DNA of 64,000 nucleotides from Sinohyriopsis cumingii (Eukaryota > Mollusca > Bivalvia > Unionida > Unionidae). Within the stretch, counting starts at the first letter, position 1; the number at the start of each line of letters is the position of its first letter. The notes under the pieces were generated by a model. It searched no databases, was not told the DNA's origin, and was given only the letters and a program-made list of their open reading frames with translations. Of the stretch, positions 60,600-64,000 are shown one piece after another. The stretch covers positions 151,936,053-152,000,052 of the forward strand of contig CM068825.1 in assembly GCA_028554795.2 (NCBI GenBank), written 5' to 3'. The translations under genes and the position numbers were made by a program.

Positions 60600-62065
60600 T
60601 ATTGCCATTAGAACAATTTTCATGTGATCTCAAACCAACAGATTTTTTTGTCAGCATAAATTTTATGTTCTTTAAGAGAATTGAAAACAGTTATTTTTTT
60701 TGTGGCCATATTATGAATTCTTTTCATAGTAATACAAAGAGCATGTTCTGAACATAAATCAGATTTAGATTCTTTATCCTCATGGCTCAGTTCCAGAAAT
60801 ATTTTGGTAGGATTCACCACTGTAAATAAAACAAAACACAATAAAGATTCATTTACACTTGAAATAAACTGGGGAAAAATACATGATGTATATATGCTTT
60901 TATGAATAATTTGTCTCAACTTTAAAGTTAATTATCTTGTAATATATTTTTAATTGATATATTTTATCCAGGGATTGAGCTTAATTTTGCGCATAAAGAC
61001 TGAAACTCTCAATGCAAATTGAGAACCTGTGCTACTTGCCTGTAGACACAAGCTCTGATAACCAAGCATTGTTGAACTTGTGATATTTCTTAGTGGGTGG
61101 TTTATTAGCCTTAGCATCAGGAGAAAGCATATACTTCTGCATTTTTACCATGAATCGAACAAAACATCTAAGAGCTGCCCTTAAATATACCTATAGAAAC
61201 ATCTTGAACAATACAGTAATAATTAAACATGACAACAACAAAAAAAATACTTACTCCTATGCATCTACCAAAATTATTTATTATGGTAGGTCTCTCCATT
61301 TTCCCTCCTGCAAAGGTTGCCGATTTTTATGAAAGGCTCACAAGTCATTGTGCCCACCTTTTATTCTTTTGTTACTTACAACACCTCAGATAATATCCTG
61401 CATTTATCCTTAAACAACCCAAATTCCAACAGTACAGTAGCCAGTTAACTGCTTGTTGTTGTGCATGTCATTTGGACAGTTCTAATGCTATTGCTCTGCC
61501 ATTAATAATAATGATAATGATAATGACTTAACAGGGTGCTTAATCGTTTGTTGAAAATAAAGCACATGCCAGCATATTGAGCTTTATGGATCCAATGACT
61601 TGTACATATACAAGTCAATTTTGGCCAGACTCTGTATTTAGTGCATTTCAATAAATAAGTTGATAGTCAGCACTCTGACATTGATTTTAAGGTCAAAGGT
61701 CATGACTTGTATTTTAGCTGTGCTTGCTTGTAATGTAGGTATGAATGGAGTCTTAGATTAATGATGGGGTTAATTCTTAACATTGAGACATTTTTACTGA
61801 CCTTCAAACAGATAAAAGGTCAAAGTCTTGGACAAAGAATTTGGTACTGCACTTACACATATCACGTGAACGTAAATGTAAGAAAATATTTTTGTTAACA
61901 AGTTTGAACAGTATCAGAGATAGTTTCAGTAGTGGTTAGAATGAATAAAATAGAAAATAAATGGACTTCCTGAAAATTAGGTATTTTGGGTAAGTAGAAT
62001 GGCATTTTGTTTGAGGGACTCTTGTTATTTTTGATTCTCACATTTGAATGGAAGACATAGTTGTT
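60600..62065 (+). other. TOP3A intron 10, no recognised gene
   Basis: Read on both strands; only short nonconserved ORFs. Confidence 0.4.
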
Positions 62066-62076
62066 ACTATTCAGGC

Positions 62077-62239
62077 GGCCAATGTGGATATGTGAGAAAG
62101 CTTGCCAGTAGCTTCTCGAGCGTCGGTGGTTCTTTCCGGGGATTTCCCGGGTTCTTCCTCCACCATTAATACTGGCCGCCATGTATAGCCTATCGAGTGC
62201 TGAGAAATGGCGTTAAACCCTACAACAACGACAACAACA
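62077..62239 (+). mobile_element. tRNA-derived SINE family 2, 5'-truncated
   Basis: Begins at GGCCAATGTGGATATGTGAG inside the SINE body and runs to the CAACAACAA tail. A perfect 11-bp target duplication ACTATTCAGGC lies at 62066-62076 and 62240-62250, so truncation happened during insertion. Confidence 0.9.
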
Positions 62240-62729
62240 ACTATTCAGGCAGTGATGGCAATGGCAGTGGCATTGACAATGTTAAGGTCGTGTTAATCTT
62301 ATGAAAGTTGTAATTAATTTTCATTAGATGCTGTATTTAACTAATATGCCAGAATTCCAGGTTCCGTATTCTTTACTGATTTTTAGCACAAAACTGAAGT
62401 TCACTCTCAAAGTCTGATAACTATGACATCCTGTGACTTTAAGTAGAATAAAATTAGAATAATAAAACTTAAATGACTTATTTTTTTCCTATTCTCACAT
62501 TTAAAGTTACACAGGTATACTCCAGGTATTATATCTGATTTTTGGGTTTCGAATTTGAGTTTGAAGCTCACAAGGTTATGAGATTACAGGGCCAGGTATT
62601 TCACTGAATTTTTGCCTCATTAGCATGTTGTTCAGAGGCAAGACATTGCATTCCATGGAAGACTTGTAGTACTCTCATTTTCAGCTTTTACATCATGGGA
62701 TGGTCTTTGCCGTCATCTGGCCCTCTGTT

Positions 62730-63310
62730 AGAAGACATTTGTTATTGTTCCTAAACTACTTTGAGCATTGCCATGAAACTTTACAAACACATTCATCCAG
62801 TTGGCGTAAATCAAAATAGTGTAGCTAGAACATTCAGTATGACCACCAGAGTGACTATCTTGAAAATCTTGTTATCACTGCTTTTCCTGAATGGATGATC
62901 ATATAAACATGGGCTTTTCACTAAAGGACTTCTGTTTAGTTGGTCCTAAATGAAAATGATGCTGATATACAGCCAAATATCAGACATCTGTGAAAATGTT
63001 ATTATTTTTGATCCTCATGAATGAAATGCAATATTGCCTGAGATCACCAGAAGAATTATGGTGATGTTTAGTTGGTTCTAAATGAAAATGTGCCAATATG
63101 ACCTACAATATGACCACCACTTTGACCACTTTGAAAAATTGTTATCACTACTCTTGAATGATTGATAATACCAGCATGGGGTTTTCACTGAAAGACTTCT
63201 AATAATGTCTTGGTGGTCATAAAATCATAATTGAAAATGGTGCCAATCTGACTTCCAATATGGCTTCCACAATGGCTATCTTGAAAATCTTGTTATGGCT
63301 GTTATGTATA
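62730..63310. repeat. Degenerate 125-150-bp repeat family (locus 3)
   Basis: About four units with CTGAATGGATGATCAT, ACATGGGCTTTTCACTAAAG, AGTTGGTCCTAAATGAAAAT and ATATG.CC.CCA, in the same order as at 16820 and 27970. Confidence 0.7.
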
Positions 63311-64000
63311 TATAATTTGCATCGTTGTTAGGTTTTTCTTCACGATTATGTTACTTGTAATTGTATTTTGGACTTGACCTTGTCCAAAATCAAGTTCATT
63401 GTGTATTTGACCAGTGACTTTATTTTTTAAACAAATAATACATAGCTGATAGTTCTCAAAGTGTGTAGGTTAAATATTTGGAATATTATCAGTAAAGGTA
63501 CACGTTTATTTGGGTCTGGTTATAGGACATTGAAATTCCCCCATTAAAAAAAACTGGTCCATCTGATGTTTACCACATTCTTTATAATAATTTTGGTAAC
63601 AGATTTTTTTTTTGTTGACAACTTAGAATTTTCTGGAAATGAAATTGTGATCCTCATCCTTGCTCTATTTTTATGTCTTAGTTTTTTCTAATAATTTGTT
63701 TAATTTATATTTTGCATTTAACATCTGAGGCTGAATCAGTCTTATTATTGTGTTCATTATTTAATTGGGTGCAATTATGTATTCAAATTATTATTCACTT
63801 GAAATACATAGTGATAATCTACAATATTCTTGGACTGGAACATTAATTTGGAACTATAGCAATTTCAGACAAGAACATTTTTGGATTATATTATTTTGAT
63901 ATATCGAAAGACTGTTTTCAAATCATCACACTTCATGCTATTGGCACATTACCATGTTTGAGACTACAGGCACATGAACACATTCAACATTGGAACTTGT
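63305..64000 (+). repeat. LTR copy of the gypsy-like family (copy 4), opposite orientation, cut by window end
   Basis: Starts TGTTATGTATATATAATTTG and includes GGACTTGACCTTGTCCAAAA, the reverse complement of the word shared by the other three copies. It runs off the window, so an internal region could follow. Confidence 0.6.

Noticed and set aside
59970-60623. 217-codon minus-strand ORF with 22-residue repeats
   Set aside because: It is the translation of the 66-bp minisatellite; identical DNA units with length a multiple of three keep a frame open by chance, and it lies antisense in a TOP3A intron.
59925-64000. Search for the TOP3A exon carrying SYPRTE
   Set aside because: No plus-strand segment with the expected residues and flanking splice sites was found; it probably lies beyond the window.

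Overview
Eukaryotic, animal nuclear DNA: AT-rich, split genes with GT-AG introns, poly(A) signals, many microsatellites and minisatellites, and a dense mixture of hAT, piggyBac-like, Tigger/pogo, LINE, Ty3/gypsy and tRNA-derived SINE remnants. The repeat style and gene divergence suggest a lophotrochozoan, most likely a mollusc; that placement is inference, since no species-diagnostic gene is present.

Three genes are supported. (1) Plus strand, about 6.9-13.0 kb: a complete replacement histone H3.3 gene with a 5' UTR exon, two coding exons (9648-9929 and 12551-12679; 136 aa), an upstream cluster of four CCAAT boxes plus a CRE-like site, and a poly(A) signal at 12971. (2) Minus strand, 22970 down to 18536: a two-exon gene for a 153-aa single-pass mitochondrial-type protein resembling the CCSMST1/UQCC4 complex III assembly-factor family. 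Its first exon (22900-22970) is too short to appear as a long ORF and was found by reading the minus strand. (3) Plus strand, 23278 to beyond the window: the 5' part of topoisomerase III alpha (TOP3A). Ten exons rejoin in frame to 321 residues covering the TOPRIM domain and part of the following core. The exon with the catalytic tyrosine was not found and probably lies beyond 64000. Genes 2 and 3 are head-to-head, 307 bp between start codons, sharing a putative bidirectional promoter with ERR-like and YY1-like sites.

The left end (1-5.2 kb) is a wrecked Ty3/gypsy element on the minus strand: LTR copies, gag and RNase H remnants, and a SINE. The H3.3 introns hold TTAA-flanked MITEs and a long-TIR element invaded by a SINE. 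Between H3.3 and the UQCC4-like gene lies a hAT remnant with the N-terminal part of a transposase. The large TOP3A introns hold nested DNA transposons (including a 950-bp element with perfect 8-bp target duplications), a foldback structure, a Tigger-like 1.66-kb element, hAT dimerisation-domain remnants, duplicated Tigger N-terminal fragments, a LINE 3' end, SINEs with perfect target duplications, and minisatellites of about 48, 52, 66, 67 and 68 bp.

The most unusual signal is in TOP3A: at two separate exons (ends 31074 and 53619) the last part of the exon plus its 5' splice site has been tandemly copied into the intron (67-bp and 52-bp periods), giving arrays of competing donor sites. A third TOP3A intron uses a GC donor. 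The first TOP3A exon has two in-frame ATGs, weak then strong context, fitting dual mitochondrial/nuclear targeting.
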